DNA from: CAZHDB01 sp964531225
GTDB lineage: Archaea; Thermoproteota; Thermoprotei_A; Sulfolobales; Desulfurococcaceae
Direction of reading: 5' to 3'
Length of the DNA stretch: 22,378 bases
NCBI GenBank assembly: GCA_964531225.1
Contig: CAZHDB010000026.1
Span: forward strand, 1 to 22,378
Positions 1 to 6,494 of the stretch are shown piece by piece. The position numbers and the translations under genes are program-made. The first letter of the stretch is position 1; each line of letters starts with the position of its first letter. The notes beneath the pieces were generated by a model. That model did not search any database and was not told where the DNA came from. It was given only the letters and a program-made list of their open reading frames with translations.

Positions 1-286
1 AGCCATAGTTTCTAAATCCCTCCTCAGCTCTAGCAACAGCCGGAGACTCAGCAATTAATACTTCAGATACATTGTAATTCTCAAATAAATAATCAAGAAT
101 TGCTTCAACAGTTTCCCTTGGAGTAGCAGATAAATATATTGATGTAGATACGAAATTAGGCTTAATCAAAAACTTCTTCCTACCACCAACAACTTCTCTA
201 AACTCACTATCAATAAGCCCTAATGCCCTCAAAACTCCATCATAATGACTATCCGACCTTACTATAGATACAACGCTTCTAACCAT
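1..286 (-). CDS. DUF362 family protein, N-terminal part (runs off the window)
   Basis: The reverse strand is open from an ATG at 286 to the window edge, giving 95 residues beginning MVRSVVSIVRSD. Visible family features are a KPNFV segment at about residues 44-48, a downstream TPRETVEAILDYLF helix, a strand VLIAES near residue 80 and an RAEEGFRNYG segment at the edge. This order (strand, KPN loop, Thr-Pro plus helix, strand ending in a Glu/Ser-rich loop, then a glycine-tyrosine segment) is that of the N-terminal half of DUF362 proteins, a family of unknown reaction that in some members carries ferredoxin-like cysteines further on. The rest lies outside the window, so the C-terminus cannot be judged. 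A TTG nine bases upstream could also serve as start. No strong promoter element was recognised in 287-484. Confidence 0.72.
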   Translation of the reverse strand, partial: MVRSVVSIVRSDSHYDGVLRALGLIDSEFREVVGGRKKFLIKPNFVSTSIYLSATPRETVEAILDYLFENYNVSEVLIAESPAVARAEEGFRNYG

Positions 287-484
287 AACTATCAAAACCT
301 AAGAACTATTTAGTTTACGAAATATTGATTCAAGAACTAACTAGTAATACAATAGAATAAATGTTCTGCTATAATTTCTTTAGTCAATTATTGTGCCTTG
401 AGTCTTGTAATGGATCCGAATATAAAAGCAAAGTAATAAGAGGTTTAAATAACAGGTGTATTAATGAATTATTGTAGATATTTT

Positions 485-1219
485 CTATGGCTTAAGGAAT
501 TCCCTTATCTTGCTATGATCTAGTTTGGCATATCTCTCTAGACTTCCTACATCGTACCATGGCCCATTATATATGTATGCTTTTACTTTTCTACCCTGCC
601 TTATCATCCATGGTATGAGTTCTCCCATGATGTCAAAGCTTTTACCCATTGCCTCCTCTGCATAGTCTAGTATTTTAGGCTTTAAGATTAGGATTCCTAT
701 GGTCGCGTGTATGTCTATCCATGGTTTTTCCCTAAGCTCAATAATATCATTATTATCATTAACTTTAGCCACGCCAACAGGTACTTGATACTTATCAGCT
801 ACTACAACTGTAGCATCTGCATCCCATCTATAGTGTTTATTTAGTAAATCATTTACATCCAGAGGTGCAAGAATATCTCCATACCATATTAATAGATCGT
901 TTCCACTGAGTAGCCCTCGCTTCCATGCATTTAATAATGCTCCACCAGTATTCTTGTACTCTTCAGTATCAATACTATATTTTATCTGGACACCCCATCT
1001 AGATCCATCATTAAAATAGTTAGATACCTGCCTCCACCTATATCCGACTAGTAGTACAATATCCCTTATACCGTACTTCGATAACCACTTTATAATATAT
1101 TCGAGAAGAGGCTTTTCCTCAGGACCAATAGGGATCATTGGCTTCGGTATAATTTCTGTATATGGCCTAAACCTCTTACCCTTACCGCCAGCAAGTATTG
1201 CCGCAGTAACATTCTGCAT
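485..1219 (-). CDS. Sugar-phosphate nucleotidyltransferase (NDP-sugar pyrophosphorylase family)
   Basis: Predicted cytosolic enzyme joining a sugar 1-phosphate to an NTP to give an NDP-sugar and pyrophosphate. The N-terminus carries the family signature AAILAGGKGKRF with the P-loop-like GG and the following KP-MIP-IG segment. A metal-binding Asp lies in WYGDIL (about residue 113), an EKP motif sits near 163 and a GPWYDVG segment near the C-terminus. At 244 residues it is a bare Rossmann-type catalytic domain, without the left-handed beta-helix acyltransferase tail of bifunctional relatives. I chose ATG at 1219 over an in-frame GTG at 1234 because GGTGAG, ending eight bases before the ATG, is a good SD site that the longer reading would bury. 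Its likely role is supplying activated hexose for surface glycosylation, since a GT2 gene lies divergently next to it. The exact sugar and nucleotide cannot be read from sequence. Confidence 0.88.
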   Translation of the reverse strand: MQNVTAAILAGGKGKRFRPYTEIIPKPMIPIGPEEKPLLEYIIKWLSKYGIRDIVLLVGYRWRQVSNYFNDGSRWGVQIKYSIDTEEYKNTGGALLNAWKRGLLSGNDLLIWYGDILAPLDVNDLLNKHYRWDADATVVVADKYQVPVGVAKVNDNNDIIELREKPWIDIHATIGILILKPKILDYAEEAMGKSFDIMGELIPWMIRQGRKVKAYIYNGPWYDVGSLERYAKLDHSKIREFLKP

Positions 1220-1482
1220 ACAATAGCTCACCACATATGATATCTAAAGTGTATTCAAGAAAAAAGATTATCGCAATAACAATGAATAAACTACTAATTA
1301 TAATATAATATGTTATATGAATCCATAATAAATTAAAGATCGATAAATAGTTTTAAACTAGTAGAAAACATTTCAAGAAACATTATTAAATTATACTTAA
1401 GTCAAGGACCTTGAGAGTGGAGACATAAGCATTATTTACAATTCAAGAATAGATCTATTATTGAGCGTCATGGGGATAGTGG
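1220..1482. promoter_or_regulatory. Divergent promoter region with a 13-base dyad
   Basis: This AT-rich gap separates the divergent nucleotidyltransferase and GT2 genes. On the plus strand a TATA-like element (TTAAATTATACTTAAG, about 1387-1402) is followed directly by a perfect dyad, TCAAGG-A-CCTTGA, at 1402-1414. The dyad would fall between the TATA box and the predicted start of transcription near 1418, a usual place for an archaeal repressor operator. The element positions are read from sequence; their function is inferred. Confidence 0.35.
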
Positions 1483-2145
1483 ATGACAAGGGTCTCCGTT
1501 GTGACAACAACATATAATGAGAGAGAATATGTTAGACCATTTGTTGAAAGAGTTAGGCAAGCCCTAAGGGAAGTAGAGCATGAGATAATAATTGTTGATG
1601 ATTCTTCACCAGATGGAACATATGAAGAAGCTTGTAAATGGGCTGATAAAGCATTACTTGTTAAGAATGCAGGGCAAACTATTGGCTTACTAACAGGATT
1701 AAGGGCTGCTAAGTATCCAATTGTAGTAACTCTCGACATAGATCTTGAGAATCCACCAGAACTAATACCTGGTATGCTTAATGTATTCTTAGAGAAAAAC
1801 CTAGATCTACTTGTTGCATGCAGAACGATTATTCCAAGAATATCTGAACGTTTTACATCAAAAACTATTGGTAGAATAGTTGGGATCAGGGATTTCTATT
1901 CGAATTTCAGAGTATATAGACGTGATTTATTTAAGGATTTCAAGCCTAGGTTTAAGGAGAGTTTCGGCGGAGAATTCATAGTATATGCATGGATTAACAA
2001 GTATAGGTTAGGAGAGTACTTTTATGACCCACCACCTAGGAGGAAAAAGCCTAGGATTGGTGGAAGGTTAAGGGCGAATATAAGGATCTTTAGTGTTACT
2101 ATGAAATTGCTTACATACCTATTGTTTACACGACCTAAGAAATAA
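1483..2145 (+). CDS. Family 2 glycosyltransferase (dolichyl-phosphate mannose synthase-like)
   Basis: A 220-residue GT-A fold transferase. It opens with VSVVTTTYNE (residues 4-13), followed by the nucleotide-binding IIIVDDSSPDGT (residues 36-46) and the metal-binding DxD as LDIDLENPPE (D85, D87). This N-terminal pattern is that of polyprenol-phosphate hexosyltransferases (DPM1 type), which transfer a sugar from an NDP-sugar to a lipid-phosphate carrier at the cytosolic membrane face. After the catalytic domain there is no multi-helix membrane region. The C-terminus is a basic stretch (RRKKPR) and a short hydrophobic segment ending in RPKK, suggesting peripheral membrane attachment. The substrate is unknown. 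It could act with the divergent nucleotidyltransferase. The SD before ATG 1483 is weak, so the leader or start is less certain than the identity. Confidence 0.87.
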   Translation: MTRVSVVTTTYNEREYVRPFVERVRQALREVEHEIIIVDDSSPDGTYEEACKWADKALLVKNAGQTIGLLTGLRAAKYPIVVTLDIDLENPPELIPGMLNVFLEKNLDLLVACRTIIPRISERFTSKTIGRIVGIRDFYSNFRVYRRDLFKDFKPRFKESFGGEFIVYAWINKYRLGEYFYDPPPRRKKPRIGGRLRANIRIFSVTMKLLTYLLFTRPKK

Positions 2146-2163
2146 TGGTATTATATGGTATTG

Positions 2164-2175
2164 GAGAAAAAGATA
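2164..2175 (-). terminator. T-rich stop signal after the M42 gene
   Basis: Fifteen to twenty bases past the M42 stop codon the minus strand reads ATCTTTTTCTCC. It contains the TTTTTCT pattern (TTTTTYT) described near transcript 3' ends in hyperthermophilic archaea. It sits in the 43-base convergent gap with the GT2 gene. There is no stem-loop, as expected for archaeal termination. Confidence 0.4.
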
Positions 2176-2188
2176 TTCTTCAAAATAT

Positions 2189-3295
2189 TTATTTTACTCT
2201 TCTCTTGAGATTGCTTGCTATCCAGTTCCTGTCTATATATTCTGCAAATACCTTTACAAGCTTAGCAGCATTAACTGCATCATTTAGGTTTAGCGTCTCT
2301 ATTGGTGAGTGAATATATCTCGTTGGTATAGATATAGTTCCTGCAGGTACACCTTCCTTTGTAAGTTGTATTGCAGCTGCATCAGTTGTACCGCCTGTTA
2401 ATACTTCTAATTGATACGGTATCTTATTCTCTTCAGCTAACTTGATCAGTGTATTTCTTACAGCTGGGTGAGCTATTAATCCACTGCCGGAACGACCATC
2501 CATGATCTTTATAGCTGGGCCCTTACCAAGCTTTGTAACATGATATGGCTCGTCAACACCGGGTATATCAGATGCTATTGTTACATCAAGAGCTAGTCCC
2601 ACATCAGGCGTTATCGAGTAAGATGCTACACGTGCGCCCTTTAAACCAACTTCTTCCTGAACAGTAGCTACAGCATATACATCTACTTTAGGATCGCTTA
2701 TTGCCTTAAATGCCTCAATCATTACAGCAACGCCTATCTTATCATCAAATGCTCGTGCAGTAACAACATCTGCTCCGCCAAGCCTTGCAACATCACGATC
2801 AATAACAGCTACCGAACCTATAGTTACACCAAGTTTCTCAGCCTCCTCTTTAGATGAAACACCAATATCTATGAATAACTCCTCAATAGGTATGACCTGT
2901 TTAGCTTCTTCAGGCTTCATTATATGAGGAGGCTTTGAACCAATAACGCCTCGGACAATATTACCTTTTAAAGTCTTAATAACTACTCTTTGGCCAGGCA
3001 GGATAATAGGATTCCATCCGCCAATAGGTGCAAATTTAAGGAAGCCCTCCTTACTAATATGCTTAATCATTAAACCTATTTCATCCATATGAGCTGCTAT
3101 CATTAACCGTCCTTCTCCCTTACCCTTCTTTAAGGCAATAACATTACCCATGGAATCAACATGTATTTCATCAGCATAGGGCTTAAGCTCCTCAATAACA
3201 GCTTCTCTAATCTCCTCTTCAAATCCTGAAGGCGATGGTATATTACATATCTTCCTTAAAACCTCATATAAGTTATCCTTATTTAGACTATACAT
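2189..3295 (-). CDS. M42 family metallo-aminopeptidase (TET/glutamyl aminopeptidase type)
   Basis: A full-length 368-residue M42 peptidase, a cytosolic di-metal enzyme that removes N-terminal residues from peptides made by the proteasome or taken up as food. In archaea these assemble into tetrahedral dodecamers. The expected ligands and catalytic residues are present: AAHMDEIG (H69, D71), AFDDKIG (bridging Asp184/185), QEEVGLKG (E214 catalytic, E215), ALDVTI (D237) and RYIHSPIE (H329). A dimerisation-type beta-barrel insertion lies between about residues 75 and 165. The start ATG is preceded by GGAGGGATT, a strong SD. A TATA-like TTATACTTA at 3325-3333 on the minus strand could drive it as a single gene. 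It is a single complete gene behind the ten-gene operon and reads in the same direction, but a 100-base gap with its own signals makes it probably a separate transcript. Confidence 0.95.
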   Translation of the reverse strand: MYSLNKDNLYEVLRKICNIPSPSGFEEEIREAVIEELKPYADEIHVDSMGNVIALKKGKGEGRLMIAAHMDEIGLMIKHISKEGFLKFAPIGGWNPIILPGQRVVIKTLKGNIVRGVIGSKPPHIMKPEEAKQVIPIEELFIDIGVSSKEEAEKLGVTIGSVAVIDRDVARLGGADVVTARAFDDKIGVAVMIEAFKAISDPKVDVYAVATVQEEVGLKGARVASYSITPDVGLALDVTIASDIPGVDEPYHVTKLGKGPAIKIMDGRSGSGLIAHPAVRNTLIKLAEENKIPYQLEVLTGGTTDAAAIQLTKEGVPAGTISIPTRYIHSPIETLNLNDAVNAAKLVKVFAEYIDRNWIASNLKRRVK

Positions 3296-3324
3296 AGCCG
3301 AATCCCTCCTGTATATTCCGGAGA

Positions 3325-3333
3325 TAAGTATAA
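3325..3333 (-). promoter_or_regulatory. Candidate TATA box of the M42 gene
   Basis: The minus strand reads TTATACTTA about 30-38 bases before the M42 start codon, preceded by a purine/A-rich AACCAC element. The predicted transcript would start just at or before the GGAGGGA SD. Low confidence because the spacing leaves a very short leader. Confidence 0.3.
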
Positions 3334-3358
3334 GTGGTTAGAATAATTAGGTTATCTC

Positions 3359-3373
3359 AAAAACAAGGGCCTT
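3359..3373 (-). terminator. Candidate terminator of the MoxR-sortase operon
   Basis: Downstream of the last operon gene the minus strand reads AAGG-C-CCTT followed by GTTTTTG, a short dyad and a five-T run within 40 bases of the stop. It precedes the candidate M42 promoter. Weak evidence, based on position and T content only. Confidence 0.3.
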
Positions 3374-3398
3374 ACCAAAACAGTCTATAGAACACGTA

Positions 3399-3914
3399 TT
3401 AGCGAAGAGTACTCGTATATTTCCTATAGGATCCTATGAACACCATTAGTATAATGTATATTGTTAATGAAGATACTATGGGTTCAAGCCTTATACCCCA
3501 TGGAGTATAGTTTAGAACTAATCCTATGAGAGGAACAAGGGCTAGTGATAAACCAATTGATAACGCCAGTCTTTCAAGAGGACTTAGATCCTTTTCTCTC
3601 GGATATAGAGTCTCAATAGTAACATAGCCTGGTAGGAAAAGTACAGTTACTGAGCCAAGTATGTATCTAAAGTATATTAATGGATGAATAATGTCTGAGA
3701 AGAATATAGTAAATAGTGTTAAAACGAGTAAAGATATTGTAGTCCAGGCCCATAGACTATATTCTAGCCTAACCAGGTACTCTATAAAGTCCCTTGGAGG
3801 ATTCGGATCCCTGATCTTGATCTTCCCAGCCTTTATATCATTATATAGTTTCTTTAACTCATTAAACCCTCCCTTCTTCTTAGCCATTTTTACATAGTAG
3901 TCTAGCTGAGCCAT
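3399..3914 (-). CDS. DUF1616 protein, membrane (N-terminal) half
   Basis: A 171-residue integral membrane protein and last gene of the operon. Its cytosolic N-terminus (about residues 1-50, basic, with DPNPPRDFIEYLVR) leads into four predicted membrane segments (about 52-73, 79-98, 112-134, 145-163). The loop FLPGYVTIETLYP and following LSPLERLALSIGLSLAL, then LNYTPWGIRL, are hallmarks of the membrane part of archaeal DUF1616 proteins, whose function is unknown. Family members usually continue into an extracellular beta domain. Here that part is absent and the protein ends in YRKYTSTLR, while the gene immediately before encodes what looks like the missing half. Start ATG 3914 is preferred to GTG 3923 because GGGGTGGAG lies at SD distance from the ATG and the GTG has no SD. 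The gap to the preceding gene is then 14 bases. Confidence 0.8.
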   Translation of the reverse strand: MAQLDYYVKMAKKKGGFNELKKLYNDIKAGKIKIRDPNPPRDFIEYLVRLEYSLWAWTTISLLVLTLFTIFFSDIIHPLIYFRYILGSVTVLFLPGYVTIETLYPREKDLSPLERLALSIGLSLALVPLIGLVLNYTPWGIRLEPIVSSLTIYIILMVFIGSYRKYTSTLR

Positions 3915-3928
3915 TGACTCCACCCCTA

Positions 3929-4435
3929 CTATGGTACGGGTGATTCAAGAACTTCTACGTAGAGATGGTTCCATCTACCGCTATAGACCCATGTATCACG
4001 GTCTATGTCGTAAATCCATAGTTCAAATATTAATGTGATTCTTTTGCCAACGAGGCTTCCATTAACTTTTATAGGTACATCTACGTAGAAAGTAGTATTT
4101 TCACCGTGATCAAGTAGTTTATTGAAAATAAGTAATGTAGGCATGGGACTAGGTGTAGAGTTCGTGGGCAAAGTAGTATTGGAGCCAATTTTATACCTTA
4201 CCTGCATGAGTAGTGGATAACCCATATAGTTGTGGAGGAAAATACAAAATGTAAGATTTTCACCGCGAAAAACTTTGTCAGGATAATTACCGATCTTACA
4301 GTTTTCATCTAATACGCCGATGGCAATAAATGGCTCTATAACACTAGGCCTAAGTAATTGGGCAGCAGAAAATACCGATCCAACAACAATTATAGCCAGT
4401 ATAACGGCAAATACTTCATCGTCAAGAAGATTCAT
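3929..4435 (-). CDS. DUF1616-like extracellular half, membrane anchored
   Basis: A 168-residue protein with an N-terminal membrane segment (about residues 8-30) and an outward-facing domain. The ectodomain has the order seen after the membrane part of DUF1616 proteins: a surface strand with IGNYPDKVFRGENLTF (about 47-62), an LHNYMGYPLLMQVRYKIG strand pair, and a final ITLIFELWIYD ... GRWNHLYVEVLE beta pair. Several N-glycosylation sequons (N59, N84, N91, N117, N128) fit an exported domain. The ATG at 4435 overlaps the preceding stop by four bases, with an in-frame TGA just upstream, so the start is fixed. AGGAGGAGGTGG ahead of it is an exceptionally strong SD. This gene precedes the membrane half, so the order is the reverse of that in a fused DUF1616 protein. 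The assignment to DUF1616 is by pattern. Confidence 0.65.
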   Translation of the reverse strand: MNLLDDEVFAVILAIIVVGSVFSAAQLLRPSVIEPFIAIGVLDENCKIGNYPDKVFRGENLTFCIFLHNYMGYPLLMQVRYKIGSNTTLPTNSTPSPMPTLLIFNKLLDHGENTTFYVDVPIKVNGSLVGKRITLIFELWIYDIDRDTWVYSGRWNHLYVEVLESPVP

Positions 4436-4863
4436 TTCTCAACAATCCACCTCCTCCTAACTCTAAACCAGATAGCCAGGTATAGTCTTGGAAACAGTAG
4501 ATAGAATAATAGAGGAATAGACAATAGGGCTCCGACAACACTGTACTTTCTAAGATTCTCCATCAACAATATATTATCTGCATTCATCTTGAGAGAGGAT
4601 ATTTCCTCTTCTATACTATCTAGCAACTCATTAGCTCTATTAAGGGAATAATCATCCTCATTCTCTATCAACTCTAAAACAATACTTAGTTCATCAACTA
4701 TACTCGATACATTAACACCTTTCCTACCAAGATCAGCCGTCCTTTTATATAATTCCAGATACCTATCCCATAGAATATCCCTATCAACCGCATATACAGG
4801 GATAGATAATGTCTGAGCCAGTATGATTGATAAAGCCATAATTATGATTAAAATCTTATTCAT
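4432..4863 (-). CDS. Small exported coiled-coil protein with C-terminal membrane anchor
   Basis: A 143-residue protein of unknown function. Residues 1-25 form a classical signal peptide (KILIIIMALSIILA, then SIPVYA). Residues 28-100 are charged and heptad-rich, predicted to be a coiled coil (LVLELIENED... LLDSIEEEISSL). Residues 107-132 form a membrane helix, followed by the basic tail WFRVRRRWIVEK. The layout of signal peptide, extracellular stalk, helix and basic cluster is that of a type I anchored surface protein. It also superficially resembles sortase-type sorting tails, although no PGF- or PEF-like motif precedes the helix. The start overlaps the preceding stop as TAATG, so translation is coupled to the exosortase-like gene. 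That adjacency makes it a possible partner or substrate; this is inference only. Confidence 0.75.
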   Translation of the reverse strand: MNKILIIIMALSIILAQTLSIPVYAVDRDILWDRYLELYKRTADLGRKGVNVSSIVDELSIVLELIENEDDYSLNRANELLDSIEEEISSLKMNADNILLMENLRKYSVVGALLSIPLLFYLLFPRLYLAIWFRVRRRWIVEK

Positions 4864-6494
4864 TACCGACCGCCTCTCCGAAAATGTTTAATTAGATATG
4901 AAAGCAATTTATTCGAATTCATAACTACTAGTGTAATAATGCTTAATAATATGCTTATAGAAGCTACGTATCCTACAATATCTAAGTAATTGGTTCTCGA
5001 TTGTATCACCTCTGTCTCTATTAGATCGACTTTATTTAGTAAATCCCTAATAGCTAATGCAACATCCCCATAATTATCTAATTCTACTTCAGTAAATAAT
5101 GATACCCTAGTATAGGTTATATTAGACATATTCTCTGGATTCAATGGATACGCATAGACCGTATATGCTAAGAGTAGGTTATGATCGGATCTAGATAGCA
5201 ACATATATGTTACCGATACATTACCTATATCTATCCAACTATTAACAATCAAATATCCTTGAACCATAGTAGATAATGGCCATGGTATGAGGCCTTCTGG
5301 CTCATAAGCTTCCTCTATATAACCCCTTAAATCATATCCTCTATAATTGATCAAGATACATTCTACACTAGAAGATCCATTGTCTCCAATATCTTGGACT
5401 GGGCCTAGTTCGGAATAAGTAGTGTTATAGACGGCTACTATATGGTCGCTAATATAATGGGGGAACTCCTGTAGAACCGTGGTAGTAGATATAGAAACCT
5501 CATGCAATATTGTTGAAGTAATAATTGGGTAGGCTACAGCTGTCATTACCATTAATATTATTGAAATAATCCATCTCTTATTTACTGTTTCACTAACAAT
5601 AGTATCTTCTTGTGAGCGGGTCCTCTCTAAAGGCCGTCTCATAATAAGGTGTATTGGAACGAGTAATGCTAGGACAATGCCTGGCATCGATGATATTTGT
5701 TGAGTAAGTAGTTCTCCTACTTCATAATTCCATTCACCAATAAATACTGCAAGGAATATTCTAATGGAATCACTTAATAGAACTATTGCAGACGATATCC
5801 ATGATGCTGTTATGAATAGTAGTAGTTTCTCAATTTTTGAAGCCTTGATATAGCTAATCATATATCCGATTATAGGAGCAATTATAAAAACTATGGTTAT
5901 GCAATTAATTCCGATAGGACTTATTTCGTATATCCTCTCAAGGCCCATGTGATCAATGAATCTTAGTACGATATTATTAGTAGAATAATCAATAATTGTA
6001 TTCATTAGCGCCATTGTACTAGCTGATGCCGCGCCCGTATATAGCATTGATATTTTTAATAAGATAGGGTAAGGTATTGGGATTAAGAGAAGTAATGTTA
6101 AAGGTAATAAAAGGCCCAGTAGAATTGATCTCGAGTTAAATGCTAGTGATAATAAGCTCCATATGAAGAATATTATTGATAACGTCTTTAACTCAAATAC
6201 ATATTTAATAGCGTTATATGATACTACATACAATAATATACTAATTGAGAGAAAAGAAATGAATATAATAAGCCTAATAATGTTGACTCCGGTTATTTCT
6301 CCCTTATATAAAAGTGTAAGTATGAATACCGCCATTACAATCATTGATAACGGGAGGTAATACATGTACACGCTATGATGTGAGAGTTTAAATAAAGCAT
6401 CTACATAGTGAGGATACGCCCTAGCTAATATTGTGACAGTAGATACTAGTAGTAATAACATTGTTAATATTTTAATCGATAAGCCGTTATTCAA
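4863..6494 (-). CDS. Exosortase/archaeosortase-like membrane protein with C-terminal ectodomain
   Basis: A 543-residue polytopic protein. Residues 1-285 hold about nine to ten hydrophobic segments with the exosortase/archaeosortase pattern: LLIPIPYPILL (136-146) followed by SASTMALMN, a Cys in ISPIGINCIT (C198), an Arg in SDSIRIF (R245, the position of the family's N-x-x-R-I motif) and His/Arg candidates (H282, R286, R287) beyond. This family's membrane cysteine proteases or transpeptidases recognise C-terminal sorting signals. The usual Cys-x-Gly after the nucleophile is replaced by C-I-T here, so the match is divergent. A further helix (308-328), an extracellular domain (about 330-503, sequons, the only cysteine at 379) and an anchor helix (504-526) with basic tail follow. 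Bacterial exosortases can carry a fused EpsI-like domain in this place. Start TTG 6494 is chosen for GGGGAGG at seven bases; it overlaps the preceding stop by four. Confidence 0.68.
   Translation of the reverse strand: MNNGLSIKILTMLLLLVSTVTILARAYPHYVDALFKLSHHSVYMYYLPLSMIVMAVFILTLLYKGEITGVNIIRLIIFISFLSISILLYVVSYNAIKYVFELKTLSIIFFIWSLLSLAFNSRSILLGLLLPLTLLLLIPIPYPILLKISMLYTGAASASTMALMNTIIDYSTNNIVLRFIDHMGLERIYEISPIGINCITIVFIIAPIIGYMISYIKASKIEKLLLFITASWISSAIVLLSDSIRIFLAVFIGEWNYEVGELLTQQISSMPGIVLALLVPIHLIMRRPLERTRSQEDTIVSETVNKRWIISIILMVMTAVAYPIITSTILHEVSISTTTVLQEFPHYISDHIVAVYNTTYSELGPVQDIGDNGSSSVECILINYRGYDLRGYIEEAYEPEGLIPWPLSTMVQGYLIVNSWIDIGNVSVTYMLLSRSDHNLLLAYTVYAYPLNPENMSNITYTRVSLFTEVELDNYGDVALAIRDLLNKVDLIETEVIQSRTNYLDIVGYVASISILLSIITLVVMNSNKLLSYLIKHFRRGGR

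Noticed and set aside
361..477. A 38-codon plus-strand reading frame with four cysteines between the DUF362 and nucleotidyltransferase genes
   Set aside because: No SD or TATA element in front, composition like the surrounding AT-rich gap, and no recognisable motif.
1458..1739. Open frame on the minus strand over the GT2 start
   Set aside because: It is the mirror of the GT2 coding sequence, which has clear catalytic motifs; the mirror product has none.
4863..6494. Assignment to a specific archaeosortase subfamily (ArtA to ArtE)
   Set aside because: The nucleophile context departs from the C-x-G pattern and no matching sorting signal is seen, so a subfamily name would be a guess.
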